Shown here one piece after another: positions 19,650 through 31,045 of a stretch of 64,000 bases of DNA (position 1 is the stretch's first letter; every line of letters starts with the position of its first letter). Source of the DNA: Brassica napus (Eukaryota; Streptophyta; Magnoliopsida; Brassicales; Brassicaceae); contig NW_026014848.1 in the NCBI RefSeq assembly GCF_020379485.1, forward strand, positions 186,001 to 250,000, given 5' to 3'. Below the pieces are notes generated by a model that saw only the letters and a list, made by a program, of their open reading frames with translations, made no database searches and had not been told where the DNA came from. A program made the translations under genes and the position numbers.

Positions 19650-21569
19650 GGTTCAATCAGGTTGTTCTGCCTTATTTAATATCTAGGTTTTTGTCAAGGA
19701 GAAACATTTCTGCCAGCTCGGATCAGCTTATAACACGTTCGGGATTTAAATACGGCCCATTCGGGCCATCTACAATGTGTTAAGCATATCCGGAAGCTTC
19801 CGGAAGATGCAGCAGCTTACTCACCTCCTTCAGGCAGCTGGACATGTGCTTCTCCTTGACTGGACCACCTCCATGCAGTTCTTGTGTAATTTCTATTGGA
19901 TGCTTTGGTGGCTGGCCACAAAGCTTGGTTTTATTGGCCAAAAATGTGGCTAAGACACCAAGCTGTCTCCTATTGGTTGGTTTGGGAGGCAGAGACACCT
20001 CCTTCTTGCCATGCACGACCTATACCTTCTGCTGAGCTCATTCTCCACCCCTATAAATAGCAGACACCCCCTTAGTCATTTCTCATGCTTAGAACCCTAA
20101 CCATAGCAGCTCGAAAAAGTCGAAACCCTAAGGTAAAGCTTTCTTTTTATTTAGCTTTTGTTTTTCTTTTCTTTATTTTCTTAGTTAGAACTTGGATAGC
20201 CTTTCTTACCCTACCCTTCCTGTATTTAGATTTCTAAAGCTCTAGAGTTTTCCGATAAAAGTTTAAAGTGAAGCCGACCTCGAGATAGAAGCGTTTCCAG
20301 TCCGAAACTTTCATCTAAGTGTTGAGGTGAGTCTCGGTTATGGGTTATGATTGTTGTGTGTGCGGCTAGCGCCTGCAAAGCAAGAGTATTTGTTGATGCA
20401 TTGCTAGGTTGCGCGTTTAGATATACAATGATATGATAATGATTGCTGTTTGTGAAAGATATTGAGTTATATCGTCGGGCCTCGGCTCGAGGGGTATAAC
20501 ATGATTGTGATACATTGATGTTGTGTTGCATTTACTTATGTCATTGCATTGTATTGTTTGGGCCTCGGCTCAGATAATATAACATGTTTGATCATATCTT
20601 AACGGGAAAACCCGTAAATCCACGGACTTGATCCGTGAGGGTCCGACACTCGGGTAGAGTGTCGTGAGAGTCATTGGTGTCCACTCGAGGCCCGTTCCTT
20701 GTTCGGGGCCTTACCAAAATTAGTTCCGGGCAGGACGCGAAGACACGTGTGATAGGGCTGGCTACCCTCGACCGTGTAGCTGCATGACGATGCGGCAAGT
20801 GTGTTATCCGGGCCATCGGCTTTTTAGACTTTGTGTTTAGAGTAAATGGGCGCAAGAAGGGATGTGTTATGGACTTTGTATCGAGATAGGAACCAATGGC
20901 TAGAGGCAGTCCTCGATGATCGATAAAGATCTAACCACTCGTGAAGAGTGGATGCTTGTTTACATGATTGCTTTATTTTTGCATTGCATATTTCTTAATA
21001 TAATTGATCCTTGTTGCTTAATGTTTGATGCAAAATGGGGGGATAAATAAATGTTAGGAAACCCGACTCACTGAGCAAAATAGTTTCTCATTAGACTCTT
21101 TGTTTTGCAGGTAACCCGTAGTAGGTTCCATTTGGGATCGGAGGAGCACAAAGCTGTTGGTGTAGATTTGCTACCTTTTGTAAACATGTACGTTTGTAAT
21201 ATGTAAGATATGGTTTTGAACTTCAGCCGAGCATGTATAAAGTTTTGATATGGTTGAACTTAAAGTATATATGAATAAGAAAAGGTTTGTGAAATGCTTG
21301 GATTCCATATGATACTAGTCCTAGTCCGGGACGAACTAACTAACGGTTTCAAACTCGGGTTGCAAAGCCTTAACTTGGAATCGCTAGGAAACCCATTCTT
21401 GGACAAATGATCTTGGGATTTCAGATCTGATCCGGAAACCTCGTGTCAAATGTTTGGGCACGTGGTAGTAGTGTCTTCGATCTGGTTAGAGTTCTTAGTT
21501 CGTCGTGCATGTTCTTGTTTGATTGGTGCATGACAAACTAATTAACTTTTACTTATTCCAGGTGTTACA
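19650..21569 (+). mobile_element. 5'-truncated chromovirus-like LTR
   Basis: The LTR ends GGTGTTACA at 21569, immediately followed by a primer-binding site. A TATA box lies at 20052. It shares GTTGCAAAGCCTT and CATGTTCTTGTTTGATTG with the solo LTR at 12961-16329. By comparison with that LTR about 0.5 kb of U3 is missing, because it starts at the palindromic junction. No gene is seen within it. Confidence 0.7.
20052..20059 (+). promoter_or_regulatory. LTR TATA box
   Basis: TATAAATA in CCCCTATAAATAGCAGACAC, matching the equivalent box in the solo LTR. Confidence 0.7.
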
Positions 21570-21576
21570 ACAAAAG

Positions 21577-21590
21577 GTGATATCAGAGCA
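21577..21590 (+). promoter_or_regulatory. Primer-binding site (initiator tRNA-Met type)
   Basis: GGTGATATCAGAGCATGG begins eight bases after the LTR end and resembles the common TGGTATCAGAGC site with one change. Confidence 0.7.
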
Positions 21591-21716
21591 TGGTTCACTT
21601 TTCTCACTTGGGAACCTGTTTTCAATAATTTATTGAGTCAAAGGTGTCGCAAAAGGTAGAATAGGAAACCAACATGCTCCTTTGTTAGATAAGTTGAGTT
21701 TAGTACTTACCCTGGG

Positions 21717-23141
21717 TTGTACTGCAGTATGTTTCCAAGACGTACAAGGAGTGAGGAGCCAATGATGACACCACCAAGATATGGAAAATGTAACTCTGAA
21801 AACCGCAGAGTCTATTCAAACCTTGAGGTAACAGATGATTCTGCGATAGCACAAGGAAATAACCACTACTATGAACCCGAACATGAGTCGACCGGGAGAA
21901 ATCTGACAGATTCACATATGGGCTATGAGCAAGAAGAACGATATGAGGATTTGAGGGAGAGGAGTTAAGCACCTGATATGTATGGATCGAGGCGGAATTA
22001 TGCAACAGCACATAATCCAAGGCGGAATGAATCTGAGTTCAGGCACCGGGAAAGGACGCCCGAGCCATGTTATAGGCAAGAACAGAGGACGGTTGGAAGT
22101 TCAGATCCTCTTATAGTATTAGTACAAGGCTTGCTAGATAGACTTGATCATAGAACCGGTGAATCATCAGAGCGAAGACCATCCTCCCCTCCTGATTACC
22201 TGAAGATGGTCACGTTAATGAAGAAGTTTGGAACCGTTAGATACCCTGGAGGAACAGATCCCTTCGAAGCGTCAGCATGGCTAAGGAATTTGGAGAAAAA
22301 CTTTCGGGCTATCCACTGCCCTGATAATTTCAAGAAGGATGTGGCAATATACTACTTGACCAAAGATGCTTCTGATTGGTGGGATAACACGGAAGAATAC
22401 TATATGCGAAGAGAGATCGACTGGGAAGATTTGAAAAAGGAGTTTGAGCGGTAATACTTCCCACCTGAAGCAAAAGACTGGCTGGAGATTCAATTCTTGG
22501 AGTTAACTCAAGGAAACCGGAAAGTCAGGGAGTATGAGGCGGAGTTTACAAAGCTAAGGAAATATTCTCCTTATGGAGCAAGGAATGAGGGTGCACTAAT
22601 TCGAAGGTTTATAAGAGGATTGCGAGCGGATTTGGCTAGCCGACTGCAAGTAGTGAAGTTTCATAGCCTTTATGAATTGGCAGAGATAGCAGTAAATGTT
22701 GAAGAAGGTATGGAAAAGGAGCAAGCCATGATGAAGCATGCAGAACCATCTCGCAGAACTGAAGGGCTAGGAGTGCGAAGAATGAATAATAAAGGACAAT
22801 TTAATCGAGGGAGAGGCCGAGGAAGAAGGAATGACAGACGGTTTACGAATGGCCCAGATTTGTGTTACACTTGTGGTGGTACAGGCCATTTTTCTAGTAG
22901 TTGTCCTTATAGTCAGGGAAGGAAAGCCCCTGATTATATTACTTGCTTCTCGTGTGGTGAGAAAGGGCATTATGCCAATAGTTTTCCCCATAAGAGACAG
23001 GTTACGCTTCCAGCACCACCCACTAGACTAGCGATTGAACCAGCTCCGAAGCGCCAGGCAGTTGGAAAGCAAGTGAATGCCATAGAGTTAGGAAAGCCCG
23101 AACCACAACAGCCCCATCAGGGCCCGATCACAGGTAAGTAG
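21717..23141 (+). pseudogene. Chromovirus-like Ty3 gag with two premature stops
   Basis: One reading frame runs from 21717 to 23141, interrupted only by TAA at 21966-21968 and 22452-22454. It contains the gag capsid core (FEASAWLRNLEKNFRAIHCP, YYLTKDASDWWDNTEEYY, VREYEAEFTKLRKYSPYG, LIRRFIRGLRADLASRL), an RG-rich basic stretch, and two zinc knuckles. The first is intact (CYTCGGTGHFSSSC); the second has its last Cys changed to Phe (CFSCGEKGHYANSF). It lies downstream of the LTR and primer site. Protease and pol do not follow, because the Tat-type LTR begins at 23209. Confidence 0.9.
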
Positions 23142-23208
23142 GGTTTTAACTCATTGCTTGTTTGTGTGAATTTGATGCATGAAATATAAAATGTGAAATA
23201 AATATTGT

Positions 23209-24020
23209 TGTGGGAACCGAAATTCGCACTGTCGATTTCCGTTTAAATAAGGAAACTAGGAAAACCCACATTTCCCAGAGGTCCCGGATATCGGCTAATA
23301 CCACACGCCAAGCAATCAGAACACAATAATGACAACGATAAAGTATAAAAAATCGAAAAGAGAGCAAAGTAGATCTTATTTGAATTCGCGTTTGAGCGTT
23401 ACAACAAGGTAAGAGCCTGGGCTACGAGAGCTGTCGGCGAGATTCCTAGTTCTAAGACCCTAAGACGGCAATAACCTAGTTGAGTCGCAGCTTGAATAAC
23501 AAAAACGGAAATATGCCTAAATCGCTCTAGCTGCTAAGTTTGCTCTGAAAAAGTCTCCTCCATGCCTCTCGCCTAGGACTCCTTAGGACTCCTTATATAC
23601 TGGCTCCTAGGTCGGTTTACGCTTTTCCTCTTCTGCCCTTAAGCCGCCATAGCATAAAAATGGAGATATTCCATTTTTTCGATCTTCGTAATTATCTTCA
23701 AAATTTCGTATTTATCCGCGGAAACTTGACATTTTATCTTTCCTTGCGAACCAAGCGTAAACCGTCATGCGGCTTACGGGCTGTTGGTTAAGAAATCGTA
23801 AGTTGGGCCTCGAGTCATGTCTTAGGTCCCTTTGGGCCGTCATCTGACTCGAAGCGTTTATTACGGCTTCTTTCGATAAAGAACGAACTTTCCGCGGTTT
23901 GTACGGTAAAGTTTGATCGATAACTTAGAATGGCGGAGAACGTGAAATGGGTTCGCTACGGTCTTCGGGAGATAGCATCAAAGGGTAGACGAGAATGCAT
24001 GGACTAATGACGTATCAACG
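23209..24020 (-). repeat. Tat element 3' LTR
   Basis: Begins TGTGGGAACC on the plus strand and ends near CGTATCAAC. Compared with the other LTR it has an extra stretch of about 67 bp (from 23343) and a duplicated AGGACTCCTT near 23577. No polypurine tract adjoins it at 24021, so the normal 3' junction was deleted. Confidence 0.85.
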
Positions 24021-24026
24021 TAGCGC

Positions 24027-25206
24027 CGGCTTGCGTTGCCGACCATCTCTCCTTTCGAGAGAGACTAGTTCGTCGCCAAGCCAAGAAAGAACAGGTTCGA
24101 GCCGGCGCCGAGTTCCCGTCCTCTTCTGCACTGGCCGTTGCTCCGGGTCATGGGACCGAGGGCGTAACTTCGCGACATACGGGAACTCTCGCAGGCTCGG
24201 TCATTCCGGATGCTTCGGCTTTACCTGCTGGATCGTCCACGACTCCGATTCTTGTCGAAGATAAGGAGAGGGCCGCTGACTCTATGCCTCCTCCTCCTGC
24301 CAGGAAAGAGATCGTTCTAGCGCTGCGCGCTCCTAGTGTTGTTCCGGTTGCTTATCCTAAGGGCCGGAAGAGGAAGTTTACCAAGGGCGGTGACGGGGAA
24401 TCTTCGCAGCAAGGAGACTCGAGCATAGCGTCGGGGCTTCGCGGAAAGGTTTGTCGCTCGCTTACTCTCTTGATTGTTACATATTTCTCTGAAAGACAAC
24501 GGATTCCTAACTTTCTTCTCGTTTCGCAGTTCATGTCGTTGATCGACGAGATGATCAGTGAGTGCGTTCGGAGACTAGTCGTCTCGCCGGGGAGTTGTTG
24601 GAGCTGCAGGGTACATGGTCTGAAACCGAGGCCATGCTGACGGCTGTCAAGGATTCTCACTCTGTGAAAGTGTCGAAACTCGAGGTCGTGATAGGGGAGC
24701 TCGAGAGGGACCTCGGGAAGACGGTGAGTTCATTGCTTAAGGAAAAGAAAGCCAGGAAGGCCAAATCTTCGGAGGTGCGTCGTCTTCAGCGTCAGATCGA
24801 GGGCGATGCAGGGTTAGCGAGCCGCGGGATTCGAGAGGCCAAGGACGCTCTTCGTTCTGAGTTTCAGGCTCGCTTGGCGAAGATCTCCACCTTTCTGGGC
24901 TCCCTCGAGTGCATCCGGAATAGGGATTTAGCCTTGGCGACGATTGAGGGCGGGATGGCCGTGGTTCAATCGTTCCTGAGTGAGACTCCTCCGACCTTAG
25001 AGGCCGAAGAGGCCCGACTGTCCGGCTGCAAGGGAGATTTGGCATTCGTGGATGGAGATTTTGATCTCATCCTAGCTGACCTGAAATCCGCGTGCTTTCT
25101 TCCGACGTGTTCAGAAGGCCCAGAAGGGAAAGATCCGGTGCTCAGAGAAGGCGAAGGTGATGCGGCTCCAGGCTTGGACGAAGCGACGGGTGAAGAGGGA
25201 GCGTGA
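24027..25206 (+). pseudogene. Additional antisense ORF (aORF) of the Tat element, coiled-coil protein
   Basis: Plus-strand reading opposite to pol. Exon A (open from about 24027 to 24448) carries PPPPARKEIVLALRAPSVVP and a basic RKRKFTKGG stretch. An intron 24449-24529 (GT-AG) follows, then exon B FMSLIDEMISEC, a one-base frameshift near 24568, and a charged helical region to 25206 (VSKLEVVIGELERDLGKTVS, EVRRLQRQIEGDAGLASRG, FLGSLECIRNRDLALATIE). Tat elements are known to carry antisense extra ORFs between integrase and 3' LTR, and this sequence fits that class. Its N-terminus and natural start are missing at the LTR junction. Function unknown. Confidence 0.65.
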
Positions 25207-26323
25207 GTTCTGAGGATGACTTTGGTTAGATCTCTTGGGGGAGATTTGTTTTTTTTTTTTTATGTTTGATGTTTCGGCCTTAAATGGCCTCATTTCGTGT
25301 TTCGGGACTGGCCGTATGTGGCTTTGAATCCCTGCCGCTCTGCGGCTTTCTTTTTATGACAAGATGATCGAGTTGCATTTTTCATAAGTTTACGTATGGC
25401 GTGGAAGAAGGGTGATGAGTTGTCGTCTCATATTCTTCTTCGATGTGAAATGTTTCGTTCGAGATCTGTTTTTCGAGTTTTTCCGCGAGATATCGACTTC
25501 GCGGGATATCTGAAGATGTCGAATATAAACATAGAGGCATGGTTTTGGGATCTCGTATCTTTTGGATATCATGCCTTGAGATGTTAGAGAACAGTGCACT
25601 GGGTTTAGGGCAAGACCTAGGTTTACTTTCGGTTTTAAGATTTTATGCGGTGACTAGTCGGCTATCGATTTATCTGTCGCGAATTTAACCTGATTCGTAC
25701 CGATTTAAAGTCTGCGATAGGTTATCGGCTTATATGACTTGTTAGATATGAATCGAGCATCTCTCCGGAGACAATTTTTAAGCCAACCGGAAGTGCTGGA
25801 CCAAAATTTGGGTTTCTTTTATAGCTCTATTATCCTTGTGTCGGATGTACGAGAGTCATCTTCGTGAGATGGCTATGTCTGTTTTGGACGTTCAAGAGTT
25901 CGATGTGATCAGCACCGAACTTGGCGGCAGATGCCGTCGTTTAGAGTTTTTTTTTGCGCAAGATATGTGTTAAAATGTTCTTCATTTTTTGACGGAGTGT
26001 CCGTTTTCGTCGTTCGGAAGAAGTAACCCTCGAGGCATCTCTCGCGATGCCAAAGGCTGCTTCTCCTAACGGCTGATTTATTTTCGCATATCGAAAAATG
26101 TTTTGCGGGAGAAAGATAATTTGCTTGGTTAAGATATGTCGGAAACATCGAAGGCGTGGTCGGATGTTTCCGAGTTTGAGAGTATACGAGTATACGTATC
26201 CACTCCCCCCCCCCCTCCCTTTTAATGAGGGGGGATGGCTGAATTTGCCTTTCGACAAACTGCCTACGTACTCCTTATGGAGATCAAGCCGTCTCGTAGT
26301 TTGGTCATTGTGAGTCGGTTTGT
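25207..26323. other. Spacer between antisense ORF and integrase, with G-rich tract
   Basis: No gene. Small GC hairpins occur at 25276-25291 (GGCCTTAAATGGCC) and 25331-25346. At 26205-26220 the minus strand has AGGGAGGGGGGGGGGGAG, a polypurine-like tract just downstream of the integrase stop. It may be an internal or former polypurine tract. Confidence 0.5.
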
Positions 26324-27736
26324 TTAGTGATAGTATTTTTTGAGATGCATCGCGTTCCAGGTCCTTGGAATTTTTATGCCTTGCATGTTGGCTATTTCGT
26401 AGGATCCCGGTCGGATGACTTTTTCGATTTTATAGGGTCCTTCCCAGTTTGCTCCGAGTTTTCCCGCGTTTCGTTTAGCGTTGTTTTGGAAGACTTTGCG
26501 AAGGACAAGATCTCCCTGATTAAATCTGTGATTTCGTACGTTGGAATTGTAGTACTTTGCGGCTGCGTGTTGGTAATTTTGGATTCGGATGAGCGCTCGA
26601 TCTCGGCGCTCGTTAATGAGATCGTGATCGTCGAGGAGCATTGCGTTGTTGAGCTCCTCTCGTTCGGGAAGTAATCTTCTTCGAACACCGGGGAAATCTA
26701 CTTCTGCGGGAATCATGCATTCCGTTCCGTACACCAGAGCGAAAGGGGTTTCTCCTGTTGCTCGCCTCGGGGTGGTACGGTGGGACCAGAGGACTCCCTC
26801 GAGTTCGTCGGTCCACCTGCCTTTTTTGGCCTCTAAGCGTTTCTTCAGTCCGTCGAGAATGGTTTTATTAATCATTTCAGCTTGTCTGTTACACTGCGGA
26901 TACCTGGGCGTTGATTTGTTAAGTCGTATCTTCCATTTTTCGCAGAACGCCTCGAACCGGGTGGAGATAAACTGAGATCCGTTATCGGTTACGATTTCGT
27001 AAGGAACTCCATGCCTACAGATGATGTTTCTCCATACGAAACTTTCGACTTGGACATCTTTTATACTTGCGTACGAATCTGCCTCTACCCATTTTGAAAA
27101 GAAATCGGTGAGGACTAAAAGGAAACACTTTTGCTTTGAATTATGAAGGGGACCGACGATGTCCATGGCCCAGTGCATAAAAGGACAGGGCGATGTGATG
27201 GAGGAGAGAACTTTGGCTAGTTGTCGGATGGTTGGAGCATGCCTCTGGCATTTTTCGCATTTTCGTGCGAACTTCTCGCAATCTCCAATCATCGTTGGCC
27301 AGTAGTATCCATGGCGCTTGATTTTCACTGCCAGTGATCTTCCGCCGGAATGATTGCCGCAGGACCCAGAATGTACTTCTTCCATCACTTTTCTCGTTTT
27401 TTCCCCTTCCAGGCACGTCATGAGTGGTCCGGAGAAACTCCATTTGTAAATTTCGCCGTCCACTGTTACGTAGCACGCGGCCTGTGTTCAGACTTTGCGG
27501 GCTGCCCATTTCTCGGTGGGCAGGTGTCCGTTGATAATGTAGTCTCGAATTGTCTCCAGCCATGGGGTATCGCAGCCGTAATCAGATTGCTCTGATTGCG
27601 GTTGTATCGTAACTTCTTCTTCTTCGTCTTCTTGACCTTCTATGAGGTTGACGACGATTGGTGGTCTGATGCTCTGATGTTCGATGAACTCGACCGGAAT
27701 TACCCTTTTAAGTCCTGGGTCAGAACTTGATGCTAA
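26324..27736 (-). pseudogene. Tat-lineage Ty3 integrase with upstream pol linker
   Basis: Integrase is uninterrupted from 27463 to the stop at 26324 (379 codons). The zinc-finger region has EVHSGSCGNHSGG and CEKFARKCEKCQRHAPT. The catalytic core has D in HWAMDIVGPL, D in VTDNGSQF and E in NRQAEMINKTIL, with 35 residues between the last two, so the triad is intact. The C-terminal part ends GSYEIANMQGIKIPRTWNAM. Upstream in the same frame a TGA (27490-27488) separates it from the RNase H end, and a frameshift near 27768 breaks the linker. The core is better preserved than the rest of the polyprotein. Confidence 0.85.
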
Positions 27737-29348
27737 GGCCGCGAGAGCATCTGCCTGGACGTTTTCAGAATTCGCGTAAGGGCAAAACAGTCGAACTTTT
27801 GAGCTAGTTTTTGGACCAGTTTGAGGTACGCGTCCATCCGTTCGTACCTGGCTTCATACTCTCCGCTGAACTGACTTGCCACTAACTGGGAGTCGCAGTA
27901 AGCGTGGATGTTTTGTATCTTCAAGCCGTGGGCCAAACGCAGCCCTGCGACGAGTGCTTCTTATTTGGCTTCGTTGTTTGAGGCGTGAAATTCCAGCCTG
28001 AATGATTGCTCTAAGATCTCGCTCGTCGGAGATGTGAGGCGAATTCCGATGCATGATCCCTGCTTGGACGAGGATCCGTCAACGTGAAGGAGCCAAGTGG
28101 AATTTGGTTCCTCGTTGGTTATGGTCTCTGTTGGTAGTTCGACCAAGAATCCGCAAGCACTTGTGACTTTGGGCTTGTTCTCGGTCGGTACTCGATATCA
28201 TACTCGCTCAATTCGACCGCCCATTTGGCCAACCGGCCCGATTGACTCGGGCTATGCAGAACCGTCCGTAGGGGAAAAGTCGTGAGGACGACGATCGTGT
28301 GGGATATGAAATATGGTCTTAGTTTTCGGGCCGATGTTACGACCGCGCATGCTAATTTTTCCGCTAGCGGGTATCTAGATTCGGCATCCATCAAGGTTTT
28401 GCTTATATAGAAAATAAGTTTCTGTTCGCCGCGTTCTTCCCTGATCAGCACGCCGCTCACAGCTGTTGCCGATACAGCGATGTACAAGAACAAAGTTTCC
28501 CCTTCCACGGGTTTTGCGAGGACTGGAGGGGAAGCTAAATACCGCTTCAGCTGTTGGAAAGCGTTTTCGCATTCTTCCGACCATTCGAATTTTTTATTTC
28601 CCCGTAAGACATCGTAGAAGGGCAGGCGCTTGTCTGTTGATCGTGAAATAAACCGGTTAAGTGCCGCGACTCTACCGGTCAGCCTTTGGACTTCCCGCTT
28701 ATTCTTCGGCGAAGCCATCTCGATCAGTGCGTTGATCTGTTTTGGATTAGCTTTGATGCTGCAGAATGTGACTAGGTAGCCGAGGAATTCCCCTGATGCC
28801 ACGGCAACCCTGCATTTTGTCGGGTAGAGCTTCATGTTATGGGAATTTAACTGCACGAAACATTCCTCGAGATGTGATACGTGATCCTTTGCTTGGAGGG
28901 ATTTGACGAGCATGTCGTCGATATAAACCTCCATCGTTTTACCGAGTTGTTTAGAGAACATACGGTTCACGAGTCGTTGGTAAGTTGCGCCAGCGTTTTT
29001 GAGGCCGAAGGGCATTACCCTGTAGCAATAGGTTCCAGGATCGGTAATGAATGCAGTCTTCTCGCGATCGTCAGGGTTCATCATAATTTGGTTGTAACCT
29101 GAGAAGGCATCCATGAAAGACAGAAGTTTGTTTCCCGCCGTTGCTTCTACTAATCGATCGATGTGTGGCAGGGGGAAACTATCTTTTGGACAGGCCTTGT
29201 TTAGGTCGGTAAAATCCACGCAAACTCGCCATTTTCCCTTTTTCTTTTTGACTACTACAGGGTTAGCGAGCCAGTCTGGATACCTCACTTCCGTTATTGA
29301 CCCGACTTTAAGCAATTTTTCGACCTCGTCGTTGACCGCGGAAGCCCG
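27737..29348 (-). pseudogene. Tat-lineage Ty3 reverse transcriptase and RNase H, disrupted
   Basis: Minus-strand RT: NPVVVKKKKGKWRVCVDFTD, FPLPHIDRLVEATAGNKLLS, catalytic VYIDDMLVKSL, LTGRVAALNRFISRSTDKR, then the connection and RNase H start to SGRLAKWAVELSEYDIEYRP. A one-base deletion near 28155 shifts frame into the second RNase H block (WLLHVDGSSSKQGSCIGIR). A TAA at 27963-27961 replaces a Tyr codon, and IHAYCDSQLVASQFSGEYEA follows. The RT domain itself (29315-28119) has no stop. It is separated from protease by an in-frame TAA at 29351-29349. Confidence 0.88.
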
Positions 29349-30260
29349 TTAAGGTCCTAGCTTCCGCCTTTTTTGTTTGACGGGTTTGAAGGTCGGATCG
29401 ATATTTAATTCGTGACACGTTATGTTAATGTCAATCCATGGCATATCTTCTGCGGCCCATGCGAAAGTATTGAGGTTCTTTTTTAGACAGGTTATGAGTT
29501 CTGTCCTCAAAGGCTCGCGGAGATTGGCTCCGATCTCGACGCATCGTTCCGGAGATGCTTCGTCGAGACAGACTGTGACCACAGGTTCGCAAGTTGGTTC
29601 GCATTTTTCCTCTAGGGCCGTGATGTAACGAGACTGCCAGAAGAGTTCAGCCGAATCTTGACTTCGCGAATCCTGGTCGGAGACCTTTTTCTCCGTTTTT
29701 CTAGGAGTGGTCTCGAGGTCTGGTATTTTTCGTTTTTGTTCTGCGGCGTAAGACACCTGTGATACTCTTGGGTTTCCCCATATTACCTTGACTCCGTTAG
29801 GGGTTGGAAACTTGAGGCAAAGATGGTACGTTGATGGGATGGCACGCATGGTGTTCAACCATGGTGTTCCCATGATAACGTTGTAAGATGTGGGACGGTC
29901 AACGACTAGAAACTCTGTGACTCTTGTCACGGTTCCGGCTTTGACTGCGAGATTAATCGACCCGTAGGCCATGGTCGTTTCTCCCGAAAGTCCCAGTAGT
30001 GGGCTAGGGTATTTCACGATTTCGGATTGATCGATCCCCATTTTCTCTAGAGTATCTTTGAAGATGATATCGGCCGAACTTCCGGTGTCGATTAGCACCC
30101 TAGAGACGTATATCTCGGATCATCAGTTCGATAACAAGGAGATCGTTTCGAGGTTTAGCTCGATCGACCGTTGCTCCCCCCTTGAACTTGATGACGTTGG
30201 CGCACGTTGAGTCTTGCATATCGTTCCTGATCGTTGAGTGGCTTTTGCGGGTTAGATTGA
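29349..30260 (-). pseudogene. Tat-lineage Ty3 protease with gag-protease joint
   Basis: The frame from 30098 to 29349 has the retropepsin motif VLIDTGSSADIIF, then FLVVDRPTSYNVIMGTPWLN and STYHLCLKFPTPNGVKVIWG, a linker, and AWAAEDMPWIDINITCHELN before RT. The active-site Asp-Thr-Gly is intact. Just upstream a one-base frameshift near 30108 separates it from the joint region (STCANVIKFKGGATVDRAKP). All gag upstream of that is gone, replaced by a C/G homopolymer next to the primer site. The stop at 29351-29349 is a single-base nonsense change. Confidence 0.85.
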
Positions 30261-30266
30261 TCCGTA

Positions 30267-30298
30267 CCCCCCCCCCCCCCGTCCTTCTAGCGCCAAAC
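30267..30298 (-). promoter_or_regulatory. Primer-binding region of the Tat element beside a G(14) run
   Basis: On the minus strand the LTR end CCCACA is followed by GTTTGGCGCTAGAAGGAC and a run of 14 G (plus 30267-30280). TTTGGCGC resembles primer sites of Tat/Athila-type elements. The homopolymer marks the gag deletion joint. Confidence 0.6.
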
Positions 30299-31035
30299 TG
30301 TGGGAACCAAAATCGCACAGTCGATTTCTGTTTAAATAAGGAAACTAGGAAAACCCTAATTTCCCAGAGGTCCCGTATATCTGCTAATACCACACGCCAA
30401 GCAATCAGAACATAATAATGACAACGATAAAGGTAAGAGCCTGGGCTACGAGAGCTGTCGGCGAGATTCCTAGTTCTAAAACCCTAAGACGGCAATAACC
30501 TAGTTGAGTCGCAGCTCGAATAACAAAAACGGAAATATGCCAAAATCGCTCTAAGTGCTAAGTTTGCTCTAAAAAAGTCCCCTCCATGCCTCTCACCTAG
30601 GACTCCTTATATACTGGCTCCTAGGTCGGTTTACGCTTTTCCTCTTCTGCCTTTAAGCCGCCATAGCATAAAAATGAAGATATTCTATTTTTTTCGATCT
30701 TCGTAATTATCTTCAAAATTTCGTATTTATCCACGGAAACTTGACATTTTATCTTTCCGTGCGAACCAAGCATAAACCGTCATGCGGCTTACGGGCTGTT
30801 GGTTAAGAAATCGTAAGTTGGGCCTCGAGTCATGTCTTAGGTCACTTTGAGCCGTCTTCTGACTCGAAGCGTTTATTACGGCTTCTTTCAATAAAGAACG
30901 AACTTTCCACGGTTTGTACGGTAAAGTTTGATCGATAACTTAGAATGGCGGGGAACGTGAAATGGGTTTGGTACGGTCTTCGGGAGATAGCATCAAAGGG
31001 TAGACGAGAATGCATGGACTAATGACGTATCGACA
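30299..31035 (-). repeat. Tat element 5' LTR
   Basis: Colinear with 23209-24020 at high identity. It is shorter by about 67 bp at 30430 (joint AAAGGTAAGAG) and lacks the AGGACTCCTT duplication. On the minus strand it starts TGTCGATACGTC and ends GGTTCCCACA. Confidence 0.85.
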
Positions 31036-31045
31036 TTTCGGAAGA

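Larger units (their letters stand above)
23209..31035 (-). mobile_element. Tat-lineage Ty3 retrotransposon, gag-deleted
   Basis: Both LTRs are present (23209-24020 and 30299-31035), with coding on the minus strand in the order protease, RT, RNase H, integrase. An additional ORF lies antisense between integrase and the 3' LTR. Gag is missing: the primer-site region is followed almost directly by the gag-protease joint. No clear 5-bp target-site duplication is seen (flanks ATTGT and TTTCG). Pol has several stops and frameshifts, so the element is non-autonomous. Confidence 0.85.
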
